Source: Natrialbaceae archaeon Tc-Br11_E2g1 (GTDB lineage: Archaea; Halobacteriota; Halobacteria; Halobacteriales; Natrialbaceae). From it: a stretch of DNA of 6,911 nucleotides. The notes below the pieces were generated by a model that was not told where the DNA came from, did no database searches, and worked only from the letters and a program-made list of their open reading frames with translations. Position 1 is the stretch's first letter. Each line of letters begins with the position of its first letter. The DNA is taken from positions 1 to 6,911 of the forward strand of contig LKNC01000152.1 of NCBI GenBank assembly GCA_001564255.1, given 5' to 3'. The position numbers were made by a program, and so were the translations under genes. This document shows positions 1 to 5,874 of the stretch, piece after piece.

Positions 1-388
1 CGGACATCCACCAGACGGCGACCCAAGCGGTGACGGCGGCGACCGCCTGCCCCTCCGGGGAGAGGCCCGCGGGCGTCGGCGAGAGATACAGCAGGGCGAA
101 AAGCACCGGACCGAGGACGAATCCGACCGTCTGTCTGAGCCCGTAGTCGGAACCGACGTCGAACGGTGAGTGGTCGTCACCCCCGCCGTTCGACCCGGGG
201 CCCCCACCTCGACGCCTCTCCGCCCTCTCCCCGTCGGGAAACGCCTTGCGTGTGAGTTCCGTTTCCTCCGCACTCACCGTATCCATACCCTCGGCGATCC
301 GTCGTCCGTCGAGTCGAAGATACGCCTTCGTTTGCGCGTTGAGTCGCCATAGATACGATCGGATCGCAGTCCTGTGCGATTTCGCCAT
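1..388 (-). CDS. DASS/SLC13-family sodium:anion symporter, N-terminal part (cut by window edge)
   Basis: The minus-strand frame is open from the left edge to position 388 and has no stop in the window, so only about 129 N-terminal residues are seen. From the ATG at 388 it reads a basic, amphipathic stretch (AIRSYLWRLNAQTKAYLRL), an acidic/Gly-rich linker (about residues 55-75), a first hydrophobic segment (QTVGFVLGPVLFALLYLS, about 86-103), a short Pro-rich loop (SPTPAGLSPEG) and the start of a second one ending in AVWWMS. The order GF-LGP-LF-LL, then P-GLSPEG, then a WW-containing helix is typical of divalent anion:Na+ symporters, which take up dicarboxylates, sulfate or phosphate across the cell membrane. 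The substrate cannot be told. Start: ATG at 388 directly follows an in-frame stop (389-391) and lies about 28 nt from a TATA-like box; ATG at 286 (residue 35) is the alternative. The family assignment rests on recognition of the N-terminus only. Confidence 0.72.
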   Translation of the reverse strand, partial: MAKSHRTAIRSYLWRLNAQTKAYLRLDGRRIAEGMDTVSAEETELTRKAFPDGERAERRRGGGPGSNGGGDDHSPFDVGSDYGLRQTVGFVLGPVLFALLYLSPTPAGLSPEGQAVAAVTAWVAVWWMS

Positions 389-412
389 CTATCTCTCGGT
401 TGTGAATCTCCT

Positions 413-420
413 GTTATCAA
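413..420 (-). promoter_or_regulatory. TATA-like box for the DASS transporter gene
   Basis: On the minus strand this reads TTGATAAC, centred about 28 nt before the ATG at 388. That is the usual spacing for a leaderless haloarchaeal transcript and supports 388 over 286 as the start. The box is a weak match to the TTTAWA consensus, so this is an inference from position and composition. Confidence 0.4.
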
Positions 421-437
421 TTGTCTGGTTTTTGACC

Positions 438-507
438 CTGTGTTAGAAAAAATTGTTATAGAGGCGTTCTAACACCTATTGCTCTACGAAGGTGTAATGT
501 AACACAG
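438..507. repeat. Nested inverted repeats built from four TAACAC half-sites
   Basis: Four related 8-mers lie in 70 bp: CTGTGTTA (438-445), TAACACCT (470-477), AGGTGTAA (490-497) and TAACACAG (500-507). The outer pair is a perfect 8-bp inverted repeat, and the inner pair matches at 7 of 8. The first two also form a perfect 9-bp inverted repeat, GTGTTAGAA (440-448) with TTCTAACAC (467-475), spaced by 18 nt. The last two form a tight imperfect palindrome (492-505). The cluster lies between the stop of the PUA gene and the transporter promoter, upstream of its TATA-like box. It could be an operator array for a dimeric regulator, or alternative RNA hairpins in the 3' end of the PUA transcript. The repeats are seen directly; the role is not known. 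Confidence 0.7.
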
Positions 508-513
508 CAGACC

Positions 514-518
514 AAAAA
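514..518 (-). terminator. Poly-T tract downstream of the PUA gene
   Basis: The minus strand carries TTTTT 15 nt beyond the stop codon of the PUA gene, with a second run of six T at 447-452. Archaeal RNA polymerase often terminates at U-tracts without a strong hairpin, so these are plausible termination sites. There is no direct proof. Confidence 0.35.
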
Positions 519-532
519 GGCGATCAGGACCG

Positions 533-1012
533 CTAGCCGGCGAACTCGTAGAGTTCGTCACCGACGAAGTGAACCGAGTCGACGACTTTCCCCTCCTCGC
601 CGACCATCTCCTCGCCGTCGACTTTCGCACGGCCGACCGCGAGCACTTTGCCGTGGGACTCCTCGGCGATGACCACGAGGTCCCCCGCCGAGACGTCACC
701 ACGAACCTCCGTGATGCCCGGTCGCATCACGTCCGCGCCGTCGCTGACAAAGGAGACCGCACCGGCGTCGACGACGACGACCCGCTCGTCGATGTCGTAA
801 TCGTTCGCCCCACGGACCGTCAGGAACGGCTCCCCGTCGAGGTGGGCGATCTTCGGTTCCCCGTCGACCAGGACGACCTCGAGGTCCGACTCCTCGAACT
901 CGACGCGCTCGTAGGTGTCCCCCTCGAGGTCGACCCCGAGTTTCTCGGCGAGGGCACCCTCGAGGTCGGCGACGGCGTCGCTTCGGAGGTGGTGGCGTGA
1001 CTTCACCTGCAT
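533..1012 (-). CDS. PUA-domain RNA-binding protein, MCT-1/Tma20 family
   Basis: This 159-residue protein has an N-terminal region of about 75 residues (starting MQVKSRHHLRSD) followed by a C-terminal PUA domain (about 78-152). The PUA part shows the family pattern VDAGAVSFVSDGADVMRPGI, then GDLVVIAEE, VLAVGRAK and a final SVHFVGDELYEF. It resembles human MCT-1 and yeast Tma20, including the closing I/V-H-Y/F-x-x-D-x-L segment. Eukaryotic relatives bind the small ribosomal subunit and act in ribosome recycling or non-canonical initiation; an equivalent archaeal role is inferred. It is cytoplasmic, with no signal or membrane segment. Start: an in-frame ATG exists at 1075, but a TATA box at 1037-1043 lies inside that extension, 25-31 nt before the ATG at 1012, so 1012 is preferred and the mRNA is probably leaderless. 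It is divergent from the RNase R gene. The domain call is strong; the precise function is unproven. Confidence 0.88.
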   Translation of the reverse strand: MQVKSRHHLRSDAVADLEGALAEKLGVDLEGDTYERVEFEESDLEVVLVDGEPKIAHLDGEPFLTVRGANDYDIDERVVVVDAGAVSFVSDGADVMRPGITEVRGDVSAGDLVVIAEESHGKVLAVGRAKVDGEEMVGEEGKVVDSVHFVGDELYEFAG

Positions 1013-1036
1013 GTCCGGAGAGTAAACGGGTTCGCG

Positions 1037-1043
1037 TATAAAA
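1037..1043 (-). promoter_or_regulatory. TATA box of the PUA-domain gene
   Basis: The minus strand reads TTTTATA here, ending about 25 nt before the ATG at 1012. This is a close match to the haloarchaeal TATA consensus at the spacing of a leaderless transcript. The TATAAAA on the plus strand could also direct transcription towards the RNase R gene, which would then have a leader of roughly 190 nt. The 245-nt gap 1013-1257 otherwise shows only a weak T-rich box (TCTTTCAC, 1228-1235) about 27 nt before the RNase R start. Confidence 0.6.
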
Positions 1044-1257
1044 CGCCCGTTCTCGGGAGCCCTCGAGTGTGGCAAGTGATACGCACTCCCACGGGATACC
1101 TCCGACCGTGTGGTCCCCCCGAGGAGCGTCTCGACGGCACGGGCTTGGCGTATCCCTGTGGCCGGACCCCCTGTCGGTACGAACGGGGCGTCCTCGAGGG
1201 ATCCGACTGACCGTCCACGTCGACACGTCTTTCACAGTCTCGTCCGTAGTCGCCGGT

Positions 1258-2553
1258 ATGAGCGACGATTCACAGGCCGAAGCCGGGACGGCCGAGGGTC
1301 AAGGCCCCGTCGAGATCTCAGAGGACCTGGCCCGCCACCTCGAGAACAAACGCGAGGAGCTGTTCGAGAAGTTCGAGATCCGCGATGCGTTCCCCGAGGC
1401 GGTCCTCGAGGAAGCGACGGAACTGACCGGTGACGTCCAGGCCGATATCGACGCCGAGATCGACGACCGGGAGGACCTGCGGGATCTCACGACCTGGACG
1501 ACCGACCCCATAGACGCCCAGGACTTCGACGACGCACTCTCGATCGAAGAACGCGACGACGAGTACGTCCTCTGGGTCCACATCGCCGACGTGACCCACT
1601 ACGTCCACCCCGAGAGCGCGATGTGGGCGGAAGCCGTCGAGCGCGGGAACACGGTCTATCTGCCCGGGTACACCATCCACATGCTGCCGCCGATCCTCGC
1701 CGAGTCGGTCTGTTCGCTCGTCGCGGGCGAGGAACGTTTCGCCCACACCGTCGAGATGCACCTGGATAAGGACACTCTCACCTACGAGACCATCGAGATC
1801 TACAAGTCCGTCATCGAGTCCGACGAGCGGCTCACCTACTCCCAGGCCGAAAACCGGCTGGACGACCCCGACGCGCCACTCCACGAGGAGAACAAGCTCG
1901 TCCACGAGGTCGCAGACCGGATGCACGAGATCCGCAAGGAAGACGGTTCGCTCGTGTTGAACCCGAGTCGGGACCGTGCACACACAATCATCGAGGAGTG
2001 TATGCTGAAAGCGAACAAGGCCGTCACCCACGAACTCATGTGGTCTCGTGGCGTCGAGGCGATGTACCGCGTCCATCCTCAGCCCAGCCCCGACGAGTGG
2101 TCGAAAGCACTCCAGGAGATCCAGGATCTGGATGGTGTTTCGATCCCCGGCGACACCTGGGACGACCCACGGAAGGCCGTCAACGCCACGTTAGAGGACG
2201 CCCCCGGCCGCCAGCTCGATAAGATCCAGTGGGCCGTGATGAAGGTGATGCCACGAGCACGGTACATGAACGACCCCTTCGGCGGCCACCACGCGCTGAA
2301 CTTCGAGATCTACGGCCACTTCACGAGCCCCATCCGCCGGCTGTCGGACCTGATCAACCACTGGATCGTCTATCAAAACGAGGTCCCGGAGGATCTCGTT
2401 GCCCTGTGTGACCGCGCCAGTGACAAACAGAAAGACGCCGAGCAGTGTGAACGCGAGTACAAGACCTTCCTCCAGGAGGTCGGACTCGATCCGATGGCGG
2501 TGAACAACCGTGGAATCGAAGTGGTAGACGACGACGCCGAACAGACGCTGTAG
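1258..2553 (+). CDS. rnr: RNase R-like 3'-5' exoribonuclease (RNB domain only)
   Basis: The 431-residue protein is essentially a bare RNB catalytic domain. Residues 82-95 (TDPIDAQDFDDALS) carry all four metal-binding aspartates at RNase II/R spacing: D83, D89, D91 and D92. Further family blocks are WVHIADVTHYV (106-116), IEECMLKANKAV (245-256), YRVHPQPS (270-277) and the signature GHFTSPIRRLSDLINHW (353-369). It hydrolyses RNA processively from the 3' end. Bacterial RNase R is about 800 residues, with two N-terminal cold-shock domains and a C-terminal S1 domain. Here about 75 acidic, helical residues precede the RNB block and only a short acidic tail follows, so all three RNA-binding domains are missing. 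Haloarchaea are reported to lack the archaeal exosome and to rely on an RNase R homologue. The ATG at 1258 begins an acidic halophilic N-terminus; the in-frame region back to GTG 1069 has atypical composition. The stop abuts that of the convergent GNAT gene. Confidence 0.92.
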   Translation: MSDDSQAEAGTAEGQGPVEISEDLARHLENKREELFEKFEIRDAFPEAVLEEATELTGDVQADIDAEIDDREDLRDLTTWTTDPIDAQDFDDALSIEERDDEYVLWVHIADVTHYVHPESAMWAEAVERGNTVYLPGYTIHMLPPILAESVCSLVAGEERFAHTVEMHLDKDTLTYETIEIYKSVIESDERLTYSQAENRLDDPDAPLHEENKLVHEVADRMHEIRKEDGSLVLNPSRDRAHTIIEECMLKANKAVTHELMWSRGVEAMYRVHPQPSPDEWSKALQEIQDLDGVSIPGDTWDDPRKAVNATLEDAPGRQLDKIQWAVMKVMPRARYMNDPFGGHHALNFEIYGHFTSPIRRLSDLINHWIVYQNEVPEDLVALCDRASDKQKDAEQCEREYKTFLQEVGLDPMAVNNRGIEVVDDDAEQTL

Positions 2554-3060
2554 CTACAGGGACTTCTCGTAGACGTACTCCTCGACGCCCGCTTTGAGGT
2601 CACTCTCCTGAACGCCGACCCGTTCGAACCCCCGCGATTCATAAAAGGAGACACCGACGTCGTTTCCCGCGAGGACGGCGAGCCACAGCCGGTCGAACGC
2701 CACAGCCAGGACCTCCTCGAGGGCCTCGAGCAGATCCGTCCCGATGCCCTCTCCCCACCGGTCGGGGTGGACGTAGATCCGATACAGCGAGGCGACCGAC
2801 GGCTCCTCGGCGTGGGGTCCCGCCTGTGCGAAGCCGACGATCCCCCCCGTCCCTTCGGCGACGAGAAACACCGCGTCGCTCCGTTCGCGTGACTCGGCGA
2901 TCGGTTCCTCGAGGTCGCCCGGTTCGTACCACTCCTCGATCGTTTCCGTGACCCGGTCACGCCCGAGGACGTGATCGTGGGCGGCGTGCCAGCTCTCGCG
3001 GGCGACGTCTCGAACCGCCGGGGCGTCGTCCGGCGTGGCTTCCCGCACGGTCACCGTCAT
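2554..3060 (-). CDS. GNAT-family N-acetyltransferase
   Basis: This 168-residue protein is a single GNAT domain that transfers an acetyl group from acetyl-CoA to an unknown amine. Visible landmarks are the N-terminal REATPDDAPAVRDVARESW (6-24), the beta-strands FLVAEGTGGIVGFAQA (65-80), and motif A, LYRIYVHPDRWGEGIGTDLL (92-111), whose R-x-x-G-x-G (101-107 region) holds the acyl-CoA pyrophosphate. The usual C-terminal N-D-V-G-V-S-F-Y-E-S-R-G-F block lies at 133-145. Substrate cannot be predicted. The ATG at 3060 begins at the natural start of the fold; the frame upstream, towards the dut gene, gives Arg/Pro-rich non-haloarchaeal sequence and contains the dut hairpin, so it is rejected. A weak AT-rich box (GGAATTACC on the minus strand, 3085-3093) lies about 29 nt upstream of the start. 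Its TAG stop is immediately next to the stop of the convergent RNase R gene, with no intergenic base. Confidence 0.9.
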   Translation of the reverse strand: MTVTVREATPDDAPAVRDVARESWHAAHDHVLGRDRVTETIEEWYEPGDLEEPIAESRERSDAVFLVAEGTGGIVGFAQAGPHAEEPSVASLYRIYVHPDRWGEGIGTDLLEALEEVLAVAFDRLWLAVLAGNDVGVSFYESRGFERVGVQESDLKAGVEEYVYEKSL

Positions 3061-3149
3061 ACCTCGCCGTATCACGACGAGCGAGGTAATTCCGATGGTC
3101 TCGAGGAGCGTATACTGTCGGACACGTCGGTTCTCGGCACTGGCGGGCG

Positions 3150-3167
3150 AAAATCCGCGGGGATTTT
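3150..3167 (-). terminator. Perfect hairpin downstream of dut
   Basis: AAAATCC (3150-3156) and GGATTTT (3161-3167) form a perfect 7-bp stem around a 4-nt loop, starting 6 nt beyond the dut stop codon. On the minus strand the right arm ends in TTTT. It sits between dut and the GNAT gene, so it probably ends the dut transcript and separates the two. The structure is seen directly; termination is inferred. Confidence 0.6.
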
Positions 3168-3173
3168 GGGCCG

Positions 3174-3653
3174 TCAGATGTTCTCGCCCTGATAGCTTCC
3201 GTCGTACACCCCCTCGTGGTCGGCCTCGGCGAGAACGAGCTGGGCGATCCGGGCCCCGCGCTCGAGTTCGATGTCGTGGTGGACCTGGAGGAGTCCCTCC
3301 CCACGACCCTCGTAGCCGGCGTCCCACACCGCGGTGTTTAGCATACAGGCGTTTCGCATGAGCGACGACCGGGGGTAGACGAAGCCGACGTGGCCCTCCG
3401 GAACCGCGATCCGCTCGCCGTAGCGGGCGACGTAGGCCCCTTTCGGCAGGTAGTACGTCTCGGGTTCTTTTTGCTCGAGTTCCTCGAGTGGGCGGGCGAT
3501 GCGGTCGCCGATCTCCTTCCCATCTCTCCCGATACGGCCGGGGTCCCGCTGTTCGAAGACGACGTCTACGGTGAGGTCGACGCCGTTTGGCTGGATCTGC
3601 TCGTCTACGGTCGGGGAGACGTGGTCGGCGACGAACGCTCCGGAACGGTACAT
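3174..3653 (-). CDS. dut: dUTP diphosphatase, archaeal dCTP deaminase-like fold
   Basis: The 159-residue protein belongs to the dCTP deaminase/dUTPase superfamily and most resembles the archaeal-type dUTPase. It hydrolyses dUTP to dUMP and diphosphate, keeping uracil out of DNA and feeding dTMP synthesis; the family is normally trimeric. Motifs in order: QPNGVDLTVD (21-30), YYLPKGAYVARYGERI (67-82), the phosphate-binding PRSSLMR (94-100), NTAVWDAGYEG (106-116) with the likely catalytic D111, IELERGARIAQLVL (128-141), and a C-terminal DGSYQGEN (151-158) that matches the closing flap. The Glu that activates water in dCTP deaminases is not seen where expected; the region reads GEGLLQVHH (118-126), which favours dUTPase over deaminase. 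Start: ATG at 3653 opens MYRSGAFVADHV. The gene is divergent from the aconitase and is followed by a hairpin. Bifunctional deaminase/dUTPase remains possible. Confidence 0.87.
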   Translation of the reverse strand: MYRSGAFVADHVSPTVDEQIQPNGVDLTVDVVFEQRDPGRIGRDGKEIGDRIARPLEELEQKEPETYYLPKGAYVARYGERIAVPEGHVGFVYPRSSLMRNACMLNTAVWDAGYEGRGEGLLQVHHDIELERGARIAQLVLAEADHEGVYDGSYQGENI

Positions 3654-3716
3654 GCGTTCGTGGCGACGTGGCGGTGGGAAAAGTCTGTCGGGTTCACGGC
3701 AGTTAAAATGACACCC

Positions 3717-3726
3717 TTATATATAA
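3717..3726 (-). promoter_or_regulatory. Palindromic TATA box, probably for dut
   Basis: TTATATATAA is a perfect 10-bp palindrome and the strongest TATA-like element in the window. Read towards dut it is preceded by GAAA, which resembles a purine-rich BRE, while the opposite side (ACACCC) does not, so I orient it to dut. Transcription would start near 3695 and give a leader of about 40 nt. Two nearer boxes on the minus strand, TTTTAA (3703-3708) and CTTTTCC (about 3677-3683), could also serve; the latter would give a leaderless mRNA. Confidence 0.5.
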
Positions 3727-3785
3727 TTTCAAACGACTGTGCTCGAAGAAACGATTGGAAACACGAGCAAACACCCCTCGAAAAC

Positions 3786-3799
3786 GTGACGAACGTCAC
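3786..3799. promoter_or_regulatory. Perfect palindrome in the dut/acn divergent region, possible operator
   Basis: GTGACG (3786-3791) and CGTCAC (3794-3799) are perfect inverted repeats separated by AA. The element lies about 80 bp upstream of the acn TATA-like box and about 60 bp behind the dut box, so a bound dimeric regulator could act on either gene. A second inverted repeat, TGCTCG/CGAGCA (3740-3745 and 3764-3769), is close by. No known haloarchaeal operator is recognised; regulatory function is inferred. Confidence 0.4.
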
Positions 3800-3875
3800 T
3801 CGGACACCACAAAAATTGCGCGCGATGTATGCAACTGATGGTTTTTTTCGGGGACGGCTGCCCCTGACACGCTGG

Positions 3876-3881
3876 TTTTAT
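3876..3881 (+). promoter_or_regulatory. TATA-like box of the aconitase gene
   Basis: TTTTAT ends 29 nt before the ATG at 3910, the distance expected for a leaderless or very short-leader transcript. The upstream sequence is not clearly BRE-like. No Shine-Dalgarno sequence is seen directly before the start codon (TTTAGACGCT). Confidence 0.5.
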
Positions 3882-3909
3882 CAGGTTAGAAGGCAGCTAT
3901 TTAGACGCT

Positions 3910-5868
3910 ATGGGAAAAACACTCACAGAGAAGATCCTCGACGACCACCTAGTCGAGGGTGACCTCGAGACCGGCGAGGAGATCGGGATCGAGATCGACC
4001 AGGTACTCACCCAGGACACGACGGGCACGATGGTCTGGTTGCAGTTCGAGGCGATGGGACTGGACGAAGTCCAGACCGAGATCGCCGCCCAGTACTGTGA
4101 CCACCAGACGTACCAGTTCGACTTCAAGAACACCGACGACCATCGGTTCCTGCGCTCCGCTGCCGGCACGTTCGGGGCGCACTTCTCCCGCCCCGGCAAC
4201 GGCATCTGCCACAACGTCCACCGCGAGAACTTCGCGGCACCCGGGAAGACGCTTCTCGGGTCGGACTCTCATACCCCCACACCCGGCGGCCTCGGCGAAC
4301 TCGCCATCGGTGCCGGCGGGATCGACGTCACCGTCGCGATGGGTGGTGCGCCCTACTACATCGAGATGCCCGAAGTCGTCAGCGTCCGCCTCGAGGGCGA
4401 GCTCCCCGAGTGGGCCACGGCGAAAGACGTCATCTTAGAGCTCCTGCGACGCCTGTCGGTCAAAGGCGGCGTCGGCAAGATCTTGGAGTACACGGGGCCG
4501 GGCGTCGAGACGCTCACCGCCCCCGAGCGGATGACGATCACCAACATGGGAACCGAACTCGGTGCGACCTCCTCGATCTTCCCGACCGACGAGCAGACGA
4601 AAGACTACCTCGAACGGGTCGGCCGCCCCGAGGACTACGAGGAGATCCAGCCCGACGAGGACGCCGAATACGACGACGAGATCGTCGTCGATCTCTCCGA
4701 CCTCGAGCCGCTGATCGCCCGGCCGTCGATGCCCGACAACGTCGTCCCGGTCACGGAAGTCGAGGGCGAATCCGTCGAGCAGGTCATCGTCGGCTCCTGT
4801 ACGAACGGCGGCTACGAGGACATCCTTCCAGTTGCGAAGATGCTCGAGGGCCGTGAGGTCTCGATGGAGACCGAGGCCATCGTCGCCCCCGGCTCCAAAC
4901 AGGCGTCGGAGATGCTCGCCCGCGAGGGGTGGGTCGCGGAGATGATGGCCGCCGGCGTCAACTTCTCGGAGGCCACCTGTGGTGCCTGCATCGGCATCGG
5001 CCACGTGCCCGCGAGCGACTCGGTCTCCCTGCGGACGTTCAACCGCAACTTCGAGGGTCGTTCGGGTATCGAAGACGACAACGTCTACCTCTGTAGCCCC
5101 GAAGTCGCCGCCGCCGCGGCGATTGCCGGTGAGATCATCGACCCACGGAACCTCGACGACGTCGAGGCCCCCGGCGTCGAACTCCCAGAGCAGTACGACG
5201 GCTCCAAGACCGACCTCATCGCGCCCGACGAGGCCGTCGACGACGACCTCCTCAAGGGCCCGAACATCGGCGAGGTCCCGCTGAAAGACGACCTCGAGGG
5301 CGACCTCGCAGGCGAGGCCCTGCTGAAGATGGAAGACAACATCACGACCGACCACATCATCCCCGCGACCCAGGACATCCTGATGTACCGGTCGAACATC
5401 GACAAGCTCTCGGAGTTCACCCTGAGCCGGGTCGACGAGACCTTCGCCGAGCGCGCCGCCGAGGCCGACGGCGGGTTCCTCGTCGCCGGCGAGAACTACG
5501 GCCAGGGCTCCTCGCGTGAACACGCCGCGATGTGTCCGATGTACCTCGGTATCGAGGGCGTCCTCGCACAGAGTTTCGCCCGGATCCACCGTGCGAACCT
5601 GTTTAACTTCGGGATCGTCCCCCTGATCATCGACGAGGACACCTATGAGCAGATCGACCAGGGCGACGACATCGAGATCGTCGACGACGTCCGCGAGGGC
5701 GTCGAGTCCGGGAAAGAGGAGTTCACCGTCCGCGTCAACGACGACTGGGAGGCCACCGCGACCCTCGACGCCTCCGAGCGCGAACGGGACATGCTCGCCG
5801 TCGGCGGCAAGCTCCCGTGGACGAAACTGCAGGCCGAGGAAGGCGGCGCCGCGCCGGCCGACGACTGA
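3910..5868 (+). CDS. acn: Aconitate hydratase, Aquifex-type
   Basis: The 652-residue enzyme interconverts citrate and isocitrate via cis-aconitate in the TCA cycle. The catalytic domains cover about 1-430: the active-site LGSDSHTPTPGGLGELAIG (116-134), then the three [4Fe-4S] cysteines, C297 in VGSCTNGGYED and C357/C360 in ATCGACIGIGH. The swivel domain follows (about 465-640), with DNITTDHIIPA (476-486) and the substrate-binding ENYGQGSSREHAA (528-540). At about 650 residues it fits the shorter Aquifex-type aconitases, not the 850-900 residue AcnA/AcnB. The acidic segment near 240-265 (EDYEEIQPDEDAEYDDE) looks like a halophilic linker. The ATG at 3910 gives the typical MGKTLTEKILDDHLVEGDL start and fits the TATA-like box upstream. 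All iron-sulfur ligands are present, so it should be active. LeuC-type isomerases share the fold but are shorter and lack the fused swivel domain. A perfect hairpin follows the stop. Confidence 0.95.
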   Translation: MGKTLTEKILDDHLVEGDLETGEEIGIEIDQVLTQDTTGTMVWLQFEAMGLDEVQTEIAAQYCDHQTYQFDFKNTDDHRFLRSAAGTFGAHFSRPGNGICHNVHRENFAAPGKTLLGSDSHTPTPGGLGELAIGAGGIDVTVAMGGAPYYIEMPEVVSVRLEGELPEWATAKDVILELLRRLSVKGGVGKILEYTGPGVETLTAPERMTITNMGTELGATSSIFPTDEQTKDYLERVGRPEDYEEIQPDEDAEYDDEIVVDLSDLEPLIARPSMPDNVVPVTEVEGESVEQVIVGSCTNGGYEDILPVAKMLEGREVSMETEAIVAPGSKQASEMLAREGWVAEMMAAGVNFSEATCGACIGIGHVPASDSVSLRTFNRNFEGRSGIEDDNVYLCSPEVAAAAAIAGEIIDPRNLDDVEAPGVELPEQYDGSKTDLIAPDEAVDDDLLKGPNIGEVPLKDDLEGDLAGEALLKMEDNITTDHIIPATQDILMYRSNIDKLSEFTLSRVDETFAERAAEADGGFLVAGENYGQGSSREHAAMCPMYLGIEGVLAQSFARIHRANLFNFGIVPLIIDEDTYEQIDQGDDIEIVDDVREGVESGKEEFTVRVNDDWEATATLDASERERDMLAVGGKLPWTKLQAEEGGAAPADD

Positions 5869-5874
5869 TCGGTT

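Noticed and set aside
1013..1075. N-terminal extension of the PUA protein to ATG 1075
   Set aside because: It would place a good TATA box (1037-1043) inside the coding region, and the MCT-1/Tma20-like protein starts naturally at MQVKSRHH.
1069..1257. N-terminal extension of RNase R starting at GTG 1069
   Set aside because: The 63 extra residues are rich in Arg, Ser, Pro and Gly and poor in Asp/Glu, with mixed third-position bases, unlike the acidic protein that begins at 1258. The stretch also overlaps the divergent promoter.
1318..2076. 252-residue open frame antisense to RNase R
   Set aside because: Long antisense frames are common in high-GC genomes; it lies within a confidently identified gene and shows no recognisable domain.
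3061..3327. N-terminal extension of the GNAT protein up to 3327
   Set aside because: The sequence is Arg/Pro-rich, passes through the dut hairpin and overlaps the 3' end of dut; the GNAT fold begins at 3060.
3843..3868. GGGG/CCCC hairpin next to a T7 run upstream of acn
   Set aside because: The T-run precedes the stem on the plus strand and becomes an A-run on the minus strand, so it is not a terminator in either direction; the stem is only four to five base pairs.
3390..3962. 190-residue plus-strand frame spanning dut, the intergenic gap and the start of acn
   Set aside because: It is antisense to dut, crosses AT-rich promoter DNA and overlaps the acn start out of frame; no family resemblance.
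4671..4690. 8-bp inverted repeat CGACGACG/CGTCGTCG inside acn
   Set aside because: It encodes an acidic/Val stretch (YDDEIVVD) and follows from GAC/GTC codon bias, so it is not good evidence for a structure.
4435..5589. 384-residue open frame antisense to aconitase
   Set aside because: It is a GC-driven shadow of the acn reading frame; the sense strand carries all aconitase motifs.
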